DNA of 64,000 nucleotides from assembly GCA_965199555.1 (NCBI GenBank), contig CBDASJ010000020.1:62001-126000 (forward strand), given 5' to 3'. Below, one piece after another: positions 15,005 through 24,300 of the stretch (position 1 is the first letter of the stretch; each line of letters begins with the position of its first letter). The position numbers and the translations under genes are program-made. The DNA is from LMUY01 sp965199555 (GTDB taxonomy: Bacteria > Pseudomonadota > Alphaproteobacteria > Acetobacterales > Acetobacteraceae). The notes below the pieces were generated by a model. It saw only the letters and a list, made by a program, of their open reading frames with translations, was not told the origin of the DNA and did not search any database.

Positions 15005-16945
15005 ATGGCCCGCACCATCTTCGCGCCCTATGCCGAACGCGCCGTCCTGCCGTCCAGCGGCTTCGACCTGCGCGTGTCCGCCGCCTGGGGCGCGCTGGGC
15101 GCGCGGCTTCCCGGCGGCACCGGGATCGAGCGGCATGCCCGCGCGGTGCGCGCCCTGGCAGCGGCGTTGGAAGGGCGCGGCGACGCAGCGCTGCTGGCGG
15201 AAGCGGCGGCGATCCGCCCTGCCCTGCTGGAACGCCCGGCCGCGTTGCAGCCCCGCCTGTTCGCGCTGGTGCACGTGGCGGTGCAGCGCCATCTCGGCCT
15301 GCGCTTCCACGCCGTACAGCTCGCCGGTGGCCGCGCGCTGCTGGGCCGCAACGTGGTGGAAATGGCGACCGGCGAAGGCAAGACCATCACCGCGGCCCTG
15401 CCCGCCGCCGCCGCCGCGCTGGCCGGAAAGGCGGTGCACGTGGTGACGGTGAACGACTACCTGGCGTCGCGCGACGCCGCCCGGCTGCGCCCGGTCTACG
15501 CCGCGCTGGGGTTGACGGTCGGGCTGGTGCAGGAAGGCGACCAGCCGGCGCAGCGCCGCGCCGCGTATGCCGCGGACATCACCTACGTCACCAACAAGGA
15601 ACTCACCTTCGACTATCTGAAGGACCGCATCGCCACGTCCGAACGCCGCGGGCATGCACGGCATGCCCTGTCCGTCGCGCTTGGCAAGTCGGGCGAGCCG
15701 ACCTTGCTGCGCGGCCTGCAAGTGGCGGTGGTGGACGAGGCGGACAGCGTGCTGATCGACGAAGCGCGCACGCCGCTGATCATCTCTGCCGAGCGGCATG
15801 ACGAGGCCTTGGCCGCCATCCTGGACCAGGCACTGGCCACCGCCCGCTCCCTCCATATCGGGGACGATTACGCCGTGGACGGCGCGCGCCGCACGGTTCA
15901 CCTGCTGCCCGCCGGCCAAATGGCGGTGGCGGAGCGGCTGGGCACGGGCACCGGGCTGTTCCGGGCGCGGTTCGCGCGGGAACAGATCGTGTGCCAGGCG
16001 CTGACCGCGCTGAACGTGTTCGCCCGCGACCGCGACTACATCGTGCGCGACGGCAAGGTGGAGATCGTCGACGAATACACCGGCCGGGTGATGTCCGACC
16101 GCACCTGGGAACAGGGGCTGCACCAATTGGTGGAAGCCAAGGAAGGCGTGGCCATGACTGCCGGCCGCCAGGTGCTGGCCCGCATCACCTACCAACGCTT
16201 CTTCAACCGCTACCTCCAACTCAGCGGCATGACGGGCACGGCGCGGGAAGTGGCGGGCGAGCTGCGCGCGGTGTTCGGCCTGCGCGTGAAGCGGCTGCCC
16301 ACCAACCGCAAGCTCCTGCGGCGGGACGAGGGCGGCCGGCTGCTGCCGGATGCCGGGCGCAAATGGGCCGTGGTGGCGCAACGGGCGGCCGCCGCCAGCC
16401 GCCAAGGCCGCCCGGTGCTGATCGGCACCGCCACCGTCGCCGCGTCGGAAGCGCTGTCCGCCGTGCTGCACGACGGGGGGCTGCCCCACGTGGTGCTGAA
16501 CGCCCGGCAGGACGCCGACGAGGCGGAGGTGGTGGCCCAGGCCGGCGGCGCCGGGCGCATCACCGTGGCAACCAACATGGCCGGGCGCGGCACCGACATC
16601 GAATTGTCGCAGGCCGCCCGGGCCGCGGGCGGGCTGCACGTCATCCTGACGGAGCACAGCGACAGCCCGCGCATCGACCGCCAGCTCTACGGCCGCGCCG
16701 GTCGGCAGGGTGATCCCGGATCGTTCGAGAACGTGGTGGCATCCGACGATCCGCTGTTCATTGACTATGCCGGCCTCCTGGCGCGGCTGCTGCGGCCCGG
16801 GCTGCTGCCTCAGCGCTGGCGCCTGGCGCTGCTGCGCCGCGTGGCGCAGGGCATGGCGTCCCGCAGCCACGCGCAGGGGCGCCGCCATCAGGTGCTGGCC
16901 GACGAGCAGACCGAGGGGGCGATGGGGTTCGCCGGCCGCGAATAA
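15005..16945 (+). CDS. Truncated SecA-like preprotein translocase ATPase
   Basis: 646 residues, against about 900 for housekeeping SecA. ATG 15005 has AGGTGGGG upstream; ATG 14990 would add five residues and has no such site. The motor is intact: Walker A TGEGKT (122-127), VVDEADSVLIDEARTPLI (242-259), SGMTGT (407-412), TNMAGRGTDI (523-532) and QLYGRAGRQGDPG (560-572). A preprotein cross-linking domain lies between the nucleotide-binding halves. The protein stops just after the start of the helical scaffold, so the wing domain, two-helix finger and Zn/SecB-binding tail are missing. It is likely an accessory SecA dedicated to the neighbouring giant LEPR-XLL protein. Ends 13 bases from the convergent M50-HlyD gene. 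Confidence 0.85.
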   Translation: MARTIFAPYAERAVLPSSGFDLRVSAAWGALGARLPGGTGIERHARAVRALAAALEGRGDAALLAEAAAIRPALLERPAALQPRLFALVHVAVQRHLGLRFHAVQLAGGRALLGRNVVEMATGEGKTITAALPAAAAALAGKAVHVVTVNDYLASRDAARLRPVYAALGLTVGLVQEGDQPAQRRAAYAADITYVTNKELTFDYLKDRIATSERRGHARHALSVALGKSGEPTLLRGLQVAVVDEADSVLIDEARTPLIISAERHDEALAAILDQALATARSLHIGDDYAVDGARRTVHLLPAGQMAVAERLGTGTGLFRARFAREQIVCQALTALNVFARDRDYIVRDGKVEIVDEYTGRVMSDRTWEQGLHQLVEAKEGVAMTAGRQVLARITYQRFFNRYLQLSGMTGTAREVAGELRAVFGLRVKRLPTNRKLLRRDEGGRLLPDAGRKWAVVAQRAAAASRQGRPVLIGTATVAASEALSAVLHDGGLPHVVLNARQDADEAEVVAQAGGAGRITVATNMAGRGTDIELSQAARAAGGLHVILTEHSDSPRIDRQLYGRAGRQGDPGSFENVVASDDPLFIDYAGLLARLLRPGLLPQRWRLALLRRVAQGMASRSHAQGRRHQVLADEQTEGAMGFAGRE

Positions 16946-16958
16946 GGCCACACCAGTC

Positions 16959-19100
16959 TCAGGTCTCGAACCGGCTGAGCAGGCCTTGGCGGACCCGGCG
17001 GTAGATCGTCGTGCCGATCGGCTCCCAACCGAAATCGAACCGCACCGCCACGCGGGCGCCGAAGCGCGCCGCAGCGTCCGGCGGCAGCGACACGTCGAGC
17101 TGGAAGTGCCGCTCCAGCGCGCGGAGGCGCTGGGTGCTGCGCGGGTCGGTGGCGACCGCACCGCCATTGCCGCTGGCCAGCGCCGGGTTCGGCAGGTCGT
17201 CCGCCGCGGCCGGAACAGCCCGCAGCACGGCCGACGGCACGACCGTCGCCGCGTCCGCCAAGCGGACGGACAAGCCGTGCAGCGCCCCCTGCACCAGCCC
17301 CACATCCGCCTGCGGCACCAGCACGCGCGCCACCAGCCCGGCCGGCGGCGTGACCCAGCCCATCACCTCGCCTTCCTTGACGAAGCGGCCGACCTCGTCC
17401 GTGCCGGGACGGGCCGCCGTGAACGTCCCGCCGGTGCCGGCCAGCACGATGCTGTGCTCCTGCCGACGGTGCTCGCGTTGCAAGGCCGCCAGTTCTTCCG
17501 CCAGCTCGAAGGTGGTAACGCCGGCGCTGATGCGGTCCGTCACCCACTCGGCCTTGGCCTTGGCGCGCAATTCCTCCACGCGGGCAGCGGTCACCTGCAT
17601 CCGCGCATCCGCCACGGCGTGGTGCAGGGTGAACAGCGTGGCGCCGGCGGCCACGGTCGTGCCGGGCTGCGCGTCGATCTGCGTCACGAAGCCGTCCGTG
17701 CGTGCCCGCACCAGGGACGCGTCGTCCAGCCACACCACGCCCTGCGCGTTGCCGTGCACCGGTACGGGCAGCACCAGCACGGCCAGGGCAAGCGCCGCGA
17801 CCGCTCCGAAGGTCACGCCCACCGCACGCACCCGGCGCCCGGTATAGGCCGGCCCCGACACCACCCGGCCCAGGGTGCGCAAACACGGCCAAACGATCGC
17901 CACCAGCGGCGTCATGACCGCCAGGATCACGCCGACGACGAAGTAGCTGCTGGCGACGAACAGCGACACCGTCACCATCATCACGATGCGGTAGCACCAG
18001 GACAGCGGCGCGTACACCAGCATCACCGCCCGCTCATACGCGGTGGCGGGCAGGCCCCGCCCCTCCCGCAGGCCGAAGGCGTAGCGGTTCATCAGGTGCC
18101 CGAGATACTGGGTGGCGCGCTGCCCCAGATTGGGCACTCCCAGCACGTCGGACAGCACGTAATAGCCGTCGAAGCGCAGCAGCGGGTTGCCATTGACCAG
18201 CAGGGTGGACACGCCGCCGATCAGCATCACGTTGTAGGCGACGGCGCGCAGCAGACCCGGCTCCGCCTGCGCCCACACCAGCGCCGCCGCGGCGGCCAAA
18301 CCTAATTCCACCACCACACCCGCCGCCGCCACGCCCGCGCGCTGCCATTTGGACGGCAGGGCGGCGGAGTTGCTGGCGTCCACGTACGGCACGGGGAACA
18401 GGACCAGCAGCATGGCCCCGACTTCCCGCACCTCGCAGCCGAAATACTTGGCGACGATGCCGTGCCCCAATTCGTGCAGCGCCTTGATCACTGGGTAACA
18501 CAACGCCAGCGCCAGCAGCCCCTGCCCGGCCAGTACCCGATCGGCCACGTCCTGCGTCAGCTCCGTCCAGTGCTGCGCCGCCACGCTCGCCCCGGCAGCC
18601 ACCAGGGCCAGCCAGGCCAGCAGCCCGATTCGGCCGAGCAGCGGCCGCACGAACGGCAACAGCGCAGTGAGCATGCGGTCCGGATCGAACAGCGGGATCT
18701 GCATGGACAAAGGCGAGCGGGCGTTGCGCGACAGGACGGAGCGGGCGAAGCGGTCCCGCCGCGACAACAGCTCCGCCGCGTCGGGCGGCACGTCCCCGGC
18801 CAACAGGTCGGCGCCGTGCAACTGCATCAGCAGGTGGATGACCGCTTCCTGGCTCGGCGCCTCGGAATCCATCTCCGCCACCAGGGCCTGCCAGACCTCG
18901 TCCACCGTGCGCCGGCCGTCCAGCCGGACGGCGAACAGGAAGGCGGCGGGGCTGACGCGGTGGACCCGGCCGCTCAGCCGGTCATGCAGCGAGTACCAAA
19001 CCTGGCGGCCATAGCGTTGGCGCTCCACCCGCACGTCCGGCAGCAGCTTGGGTCGCAACCCGGCGACGCGGAACCAGTTGGCGGAAAAGAAGGCGGGCAT
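16959..19100 (-). CDS. Membrane M50 metallopeptidase fused to HlyD-like adaptor
   Basis: 713 residues. Residues about 30-105 resemble a PqqD-like recognition domain (FAVRLDGRRTVDEVWQAL). A polytopic region follows with the site-2-protease zinc motif HELGH (209-213) and the third-ligand motif NPLLRFDGYY (305-314, Asp311). After a last membrane span near 427-446, the C-terminal 260 residues form a periplasmic HlyD/lipoyl-type arm with helical hairpin. Known relatives occur in peptide and bacteriocin maturation clusters. Here it is the last gene of the giant-protein operon, 15 bases after the GAF-HlyD gene. It may clip the giant protein or simply serve as a membrane scaffold. Confidence 0.83.
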   Translation of the reverse strand: MPAFFSANWFRVAGLRPKLLPDVRVERQRYGRQVWYSLHDRLSGRVHRVSPAAFLFAVRLDGRRTVDEVWQALVAEMDSEAPSQEAVIHLLMQLHGADLLAGDVPPDAAELLSRRDRFARSVLSRNARSPLSMQIPLFDPDRMLTALLPFVRPLLGRIGLLAWLALVAAGASVAAQHWTELTQDVADRVLAGQGLLALALCYPVIKALHELGHGIVAKYFGCEVREVGAMLLVLFPVPYVDASNSAALPSKWQRAGVAAAGVVVELGLAAAAALVWAQAEPGLLRAVAYNVMLIGGVSTLLVNGNPLLRFDGYYVLSDVLGVPNLGQRATQYLGHLMNRYAFGLREGRGLPATAYERAVMLVYAPLSWCYRIVMMVTVSLFVASSYFVVGVILAVMTPLVAIVWPCLRTLGRVVSGPAYTGRRVRAVGVTFGAVAALALAVLVLPVPVHGNAQGVVWLDDASLVRARTDGFVTQIDAQPGTTVAAGATLFTLHHAVADARMQVTAARVEELRAKAKAEWVTDRISAGVTTFELAEELAALQREHRRQEHSIVLAGTGGTFTAARPGTDEVGRFVKEGEVMGWVTPPAGLVARVLVPQADVGLVQGALHGLSVRLADAATVVPSAVLRAVPAAADDLPNPALASGNGGAVATDPRSTQRLRALERHFQLDVSLPPDAAARFGARVAVRFDFGWEPIGTTIYRRVRQGLLSRFET

Positions 19101-19115
19101 GGCACGCTTCTCCCG

Positions 19116-20957
19116 TTACGGCAGCCAGGTCCAGAGCTGCATGCGCACCCAGTCGCGCAGCCCGCGGGTCCAAACCGCGGCAAAGGAGCGGCGGTCGATG
19201 GTGACCTTGCCCACCCCTTCCATGCCGGGCCGCAGGGCGGGCATCGTCCCGTCCAGCACGCCTTCCACGCGGAAGCTGTTGCGGTTGCCTTCCACCTCCG
19301 CCACCGCCGACACGCCGCGCACGGTGAAGCGCAGGCGCTGTCCGCTGACGCCGTGCAGCAGCACCTCGCCACGCTGGCCGGGGTGGACGTAGCCGATATC
19401 GTGCTCGTCCAGGTGGACGATCACGCGATACGCGTCGAGCGGCGCGACCTCGAACAGCACCTTGCCGGTTTCCACTGGGGAGCCGATCTGTTGCGACAGG
19501 TCGCCGGACACCACCAGCCCGTCCACCGGCGCGGTGATGACGGAGCGGGCGAGCTTGGTGTCGGTCAGCGCGGCTTCCGCCTCGTCCTGCCGCAACTGCG
19601 CCTCGATCTGGCCGCCGGTGGCCGGGTCGTGCTTGGCCATGGCTTCGCGCAGCTTCAGTTCCAGCTTCTGGTGCTCGCTTTGCCACTTCACCCGTTCCAG
19701 TTGCAGGTCGCGGTCGTTCAGCGTCGCCAGCACGTCCCCGGCCCGCACGGTGTCGCCGGCATGCGCGGGCGCGGTGGCGATGAAGCCGTCGAACGGCACC
19801 GGCACGGCGCGCTGCACCTGCCCTTCCAGTACAGCGGGCGCGCTGACGCGGAATTGCGTGGGCACCAGCACGGCCGCGGCCACCCCGGCGGCGAGGGCCA
19901 GCCCTGCCGCCTTCCACGCGAGGTGGCGCGGCCCGGCAAGCGCCGCGGCACCGTTTCGCGTCCAATCCACCAGCCGGCCGGACAGCAACCGGCGTGCGCG
20001 GTGCTTGCCATGCAGGATGGGGCCGAGCAGGGCGCACGCCGCTTCCCCCAATTGCAGCGCCGCGGCCGGTGGGACGTCCTTGTGCAACACGGTGATGGCG
20101 CCGGCGGGCCCGCGGTCCAGCAGCAAGGGGAAGGTGGTGCAGGCAGCACCGGCGCCCCAAACCTCGCACAGCACCTCGTGCGCCACCTGGATGCGCGCTT
20201 CGCCGGCGGCGGGCGCCGGCAGACGGATCACCGCACGCTGCTCCACCGCCTCGTCCATGGCGTTTTCCACCGCCCGTACCATGGCGGTGCGGCGCTTGAA
20301 CCAGGCAGTTTGCGACAGCGCCAGCAGGCGGACGCCGCGGCCGGATTGCAACCCCACCGCGACGCGGGCGGCCCCCAAACGCACCGCCAGCTCGTTGGCG
20401 ATCGCCATGGCAGCGGCTTCCACCCGTTCATGCTCGTTGGCGACGGCGACCAGGTCCAGCGCCGCAGCGGCCACCGCCACGCGCTGACGCTCCCGCTCAA
20501 CTCGCTCGCGCACCGCCTGGGCTTCCAGCCAGCCCAGCCCCCAATGGAGGCTGCGCAGGGTAGCCTGCATCTCCGCCTTGCCGCGCGGCCGCAGGTCCAG
20601 CACCACGGCCCCCACCGGCTTGTCCGTATCTGCCAGGAAGGGATAGGCGACGTGGGTGCCGGTGGCGCCGCTTTCGTGCGGGCCGGGCAGCACCGCCGGT
20701 TCACCGGTGGCCAGGCACTGCTCCGCCGCGGGCCGCAGGTAGCCGAGGTCCTCCGACGCGTTCGGCCACACCGCGACCGGCTGGAACGGGCCGCCGCGCG
20801 ACAGCAGCAGCGTGGCCGCGTCCACCCCGGGCAGGTTGCGGCATTGCAGCGCCAGCCAGGACCGGCACACCGCATCCGTGCTGCCGGCAGTGGCAAAGGC
20901 CCCCCACAGCCGCGCGTCCGGGTCGACCACGCCCGGAAGGTCGAGGATCTCCGCCAT
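19116..20957 (-). CDS. GAF domains fused to membrane-anchored HlyD-like adaptor
   Basis: 613 residues from ATG 20957, which has GGGGAAGG upstream; the frame is open further 5' but that part overlaps the DUF3467 gene. Two GAF-like regions fill about residues 25-140 and 165-310, in the cytosol. One membrane span (about 347-366) leads to a periplasmic HlyD arm with lipoyl half QRAVPVPFDGFIATAP, a coiled coil (about 420-470), the second half SVITAPVDGLVVSGDL and a beta-barrel. GAF domains usually sense small ligands, so this may gate export in response to a cytosolic signal. Second of three genes following the giant gene, with gaps of 20 and 15 bases. Confidence 0.82.
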   Translation of the reverse strand: MAEILDLPGVVDPDARLWGAFATAGSTDAVCRSWLALQCRNLPGVDAATLLLSRGGPFQPVAVWPNASEDLGYLRPAAEQCLATGEPAVLPGPHESGATGTHVAYPFLADTDKPVGAVVLDLRPRGKAEMQATLRSLHWGLGWLEAQAVRERVERERQRVAVAAAALDLVAVANEHERVEAAAMAIANELAVRLGAARVAVGLQSGRGVRLLALSQTAWFKRRTAMVRAVENAMDEAVEQRAVIRLPAPAAGEARIQVAHEVLCEVWGAGAACTTFPLLLDRGPAGAITVLHKDVPPAAALQLGEAACALLGPILHGKHRARRLLSGRLVDWTRNGAAALAGPRHLAWKAAGLALAAGVAAAVLVPTQFRVSAPAVLEGQVQRAVPVPFDGFIATAPAHAGDTVRAGDVLATLNDRDLQLERVKWQSEHQKLELKLREAMAKHDPATGGQIEAQLRQDEAEAALTDTKLARSVITAPVDGLVVSGDLSQQIGSPVETGKVLFEVAPLDAYRVIVHLDEHDIGYVHPGQRGEVLLHGVSGQRLRFTVRGVSAVAEVEGNRNSFRVEGVLDGTMPALRPGMEGVGKVTIDRRSFAAVWTRGLRDWVRMQLWTWLP

Positions 20958-20977
20958 GGTGCCTTCCCCTGCCCCGC

Positions 20978-21289
20978 TCAGCGCAGCGCGCCGTAGCGCT
21001 GCTCGTGTTCGGTCATCAGCCGAGCCAGCAGCTCGTGCAGCCGCTTGGCGGCGAACGGGCTTAGGATGATCCGATGCTCCACCTGCACCTCGATGTTTTC
21101 GCGGTCGCTCATGTCCCAGGTCTTGTTGACGCCGAAATTGATCACGACCTCTTCGCGCGTGCTGGTGGCGTTGCACACGTTGCAATAGGTGCTCTTCACC
21201 TGGGAGGTGTCGAAGCGCAGCTTTTGCTGCTGCGGCCGGGCGGTTTCCGTTGCTGGCTTCGGGGCGCCGTCCGTTGTCGTGTCGCTCAT
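20978..21289 (-). CDS. DUF3467-family small protein
   Basis: 103 residues. After an unstructured 25-residue start, the pattern LRFDTSQVKSTYCNVCNATSTREEVVINFG followed by a VEHRIILSPFAAKRLHELL helix fits DUF3467; these lines are split here only to show the two halves of the domain. A CNVC cysteine pair replaces the more usual YANxVN and could bind metal. Function is unknown. The gene lies 15 bases after the giant gene's stop and 20 bases before the GAF-HlyD gene, so it is part of the operon and may be a cytosolic chaperone or adaptor for the giant substrate. Confidence 0.8.
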   Translation of the reverse strand: MSDTTTDGAPKPATETARPQQQKLRFDTSQVKSTYCNVCNATSTREEVVINFGVNKTWDMSDRENIEVQVEHRIILSPFAAKRLHELLARLMTEHEQRYGALR

Positions 21290-21304
21290 GCGTGCTTTCC
21301 TTTC

Positions 21305-24300
21305 TCAGTCGCCGGCCAGCAAGCGGGCCTGGGCGGCGCGCGTGTGGCCGTAATGATGGTTCCAGTTCGCCGCGTCCCAGCCGTCCGGCCCGGGATCGGC
21401 CAGGCCTGGATCAGGCGCGGTGATCACCTCCACGGCGGCGGTGTCGACCGCCGCCGCACCCGCCGGAACCGCGGCTTGCGATTGCAGCGCGTCGGCCGCT
21501 GCCGTCACCGTCAGCTCGGTTCCCGCCGGCACGTCGGATGCGACGCGGAAGTCGAACGAGGCGAGCACGCCCGCGACCGCCGCCTGCCCCAGCGTCACCG
21601 TGAGGCTGCCGCGCGCCACCAGGCTGGTGTCCACCCCCAGGGCGAACCCGGCATCGGCGCGCACCGCCGTCAGTTCCAGCGCGTCCGGGTCGAAGCGCAG
21701 CGTGACCGCGCCGCCTTGCAGCGTCACCGCCGGGTCGACGGTGAGCGGCAGGGTGACGGCGCCACCGGACGCGGCCGGTAGGCTGGCCGGCACGCTCAGC
21801 AGCGGGGTGTCCGTGGACGCCAGCACCGTCAGGTCCGGCTCCGCCCACGGTGCAGACGCCGCCGCGTCGGCGGCGCGCCACAGGGCGGAGCCGCCATCCA
21901 CCACGCTCAGCACGCGGCCGGCGCCCCCTAGGTCCGGGACGGGGTAGCCCACGGTTTGCGTGCCGGACGCAGCGGCGAGGCCCTGCGGCACGCCGTCCAC
22001 CGAGACGATGGACAGCGCCATCGGGGCGCTGCCGCCCCAGGGCGCGCCGGGCGAGGCGCTGGCGGCGAGCTGCACCAGCGGCCCCACCCCGGCGGCGATC
22101 GGCGCCGGCGCGTTCACCGCCACCGTCGCCTCCGTCCGGCCGTCTTCCAGCGCGGCGGTGCTGAACAGGATCTCCGTGCCGGACGGCAGGCGGTCGTCCG
22201 CCGCCGCGCCGTGGACCACCAGGGTCGCGGGGTCGAACGCCACGGTGAAGACGACGCTGCTCACCGCGTCCGCACTGCCGAACTGCACGGGCAGGCCAGG
22301 CGACGCCTCCACGTCCTCGCGCGGCAGCAGGGTGGCAGCCGCCATCGTCACGCCGGACGAGGATGGCGTGAACGGCACCGGCGGCACGGCCATCACCGTG
22401 ACGGCCTCCGTCGTGCTGAGCCCGGTCGGGTCGGTCGCCGCCACCACGATCGTGCTGGTGCCGGCGAGTGCCGGGGTGATGCTGAGCACGCCTGTGCTCG
22501 GGTCGATCGTCGTACCGGCCGGGCCGCTGAGCAGGCTGAAGCGGGCGGCCGTGTGATCCGGGTCCGTCGCCACCAACGTGACCGCGGCGGACTGCCCCAC
22601 CGTCACCTGTACGGTGGGCACGGCGGCGACGCTGGGCGGCTGGCCGAACATGTCGGAGGTGAGGTGCGCATGCGCTTCCGGGCTGAGCGCCACGCCCTGC
22701 ACCAGGTCGGCCCGGCCCAACGCGCCGGATTGCAGCAGGCCGACAAAGGTGTCGCCTTCGTCGGGCGAGGGCGCGCGGCCGAGCCCGCTGAGATAGATGT
22801 CGACGACGAACTGCGCGTCCGTTTGCACGACGTGGCGGGCCGTGGACTCCGGATTGCCGAGGATCTCCGCCGTCACCTGCTGCAAGCCTTGCGCTTGCAG
22901 CAGCGCCTTCCAGTCCGCCAGCGCGTCCAGTTCCACTTCGCGGCCCAGCGCGGTCTCGTAGATCTCGTGCACGGCCGTGCCGAGCGGATCGCGGACGAAC
23001 AGCTTGGCGGTGGCCGCAGCGGCAAAGGCCTTCGCCTCCGCCCCCTCGGCGATGCCGGCCGCGATGGCGCCGTGGCCCAGTGCCTGGATGGCCGGGTCCA
23101 GCCAGGCCGCCAGCTCCGACGCACTGGGCGCGCGGCCGAGGAAGCCCGCGTAGAGCCGGGACACGAACTCCGCTTCCGAGCCCGGTTGCGCTGTGGCGAG
23201 GTATTCGGGGAGGGCGAGGATATCGCTTGCCACCTGCGCCTCGCTGACGCCCTGCGACAGGAACTGCACCCAGGCGGACAGGCCGGCCGCATCCGCGGGG
23301 CGCCCCAGCAGCCCGAGGTAGAGCCGCTGGACAAAGGCTGCCGGCGTATCCGGGCCGACGGACAAGGTGCCGTCGACAAGCTGCACCTGCTCCGCCTGGC
23401 CGACGCTCAGCGCGTAGCCGGCGTTGAGCAGGGATGCCACATCCTCGGAGCTGAGGTCGGCCGTAACGGTGCCCACCGCGTCCGGCTGCGGCAGGATCAG
23501 CAGCGAAACGGTCGAACTCGCCGGCGAGGCTGCCATGCCCGGCAGGGTGGCGGTGGCGACGAAACTCAGCCGCAGCCCCGTCACCGGGACGGTCCCGCCG
23601 GGCAGGGCGATGGCGAAATAGCCGTTCGCATCGGCCACTGCGCTGCCGAGCCCGCCGGACAGGGTAACGGTGGCGCCCGGCGTGGTGGTGCCGGCGATCA
23701 GCGGGTTGGCGGCGTCGCTGATGGCGCGGAGCACGGACGGGCCGCCGGACAGCACGAGGCCAAGCTGCGGCGCGGCCACGGTGTCGCCCGGCTGCGCCGG
23801 GAGCACGGCCAGCAGTGCGGCGCCGGTCGCGGTGTTGCCCGCCGGGTCGGCCACGGTAAAGGTGAACAGGCTGGAACCCGCCTCCGGGCCCGGCGCGAAC
23901 AGCAGCCCGGCCAATTGCGCCACGGTCAGCACCTGGCCTGGGCCGGCGAGTGGCGTGCCATCCGCCAGCGTCACCGTGCCGTTGCCGGGCAAGGCAGTGA
24001 CGGTCACCGTCAGTTGCTCGGCCGGGTAGTTCGGGTCGGTCGGGGCGGCAATGCCGATCGCGACCGCCGCGCTGCCCGCGGCGTCCGACACGGTGGTGGA
24101 GGGGGCGACCACCGGGTTGCCCACGGCAGGACCGATCACCAGCGTGGCCGCGCCCGTGGCGGTGCTGCCGGCGCTGTCGGTGACGGCGTAGCCGAGCTGG
24201 CCGGTCTGCCCGAACACGCCGGCGGCCGGCGCGAACAGCAAGCCGGTGAGCTGCGCCACCGTCAGCACTTGCCCCAGCGACACGGGGGTGCCGTCCGCCA

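Noticed and set aside
16946..16958. Terminator between SecA and the M50-HlyD gene
   Set aside because: The 13-base gap and its flanks show no stable hairpin with a T run.
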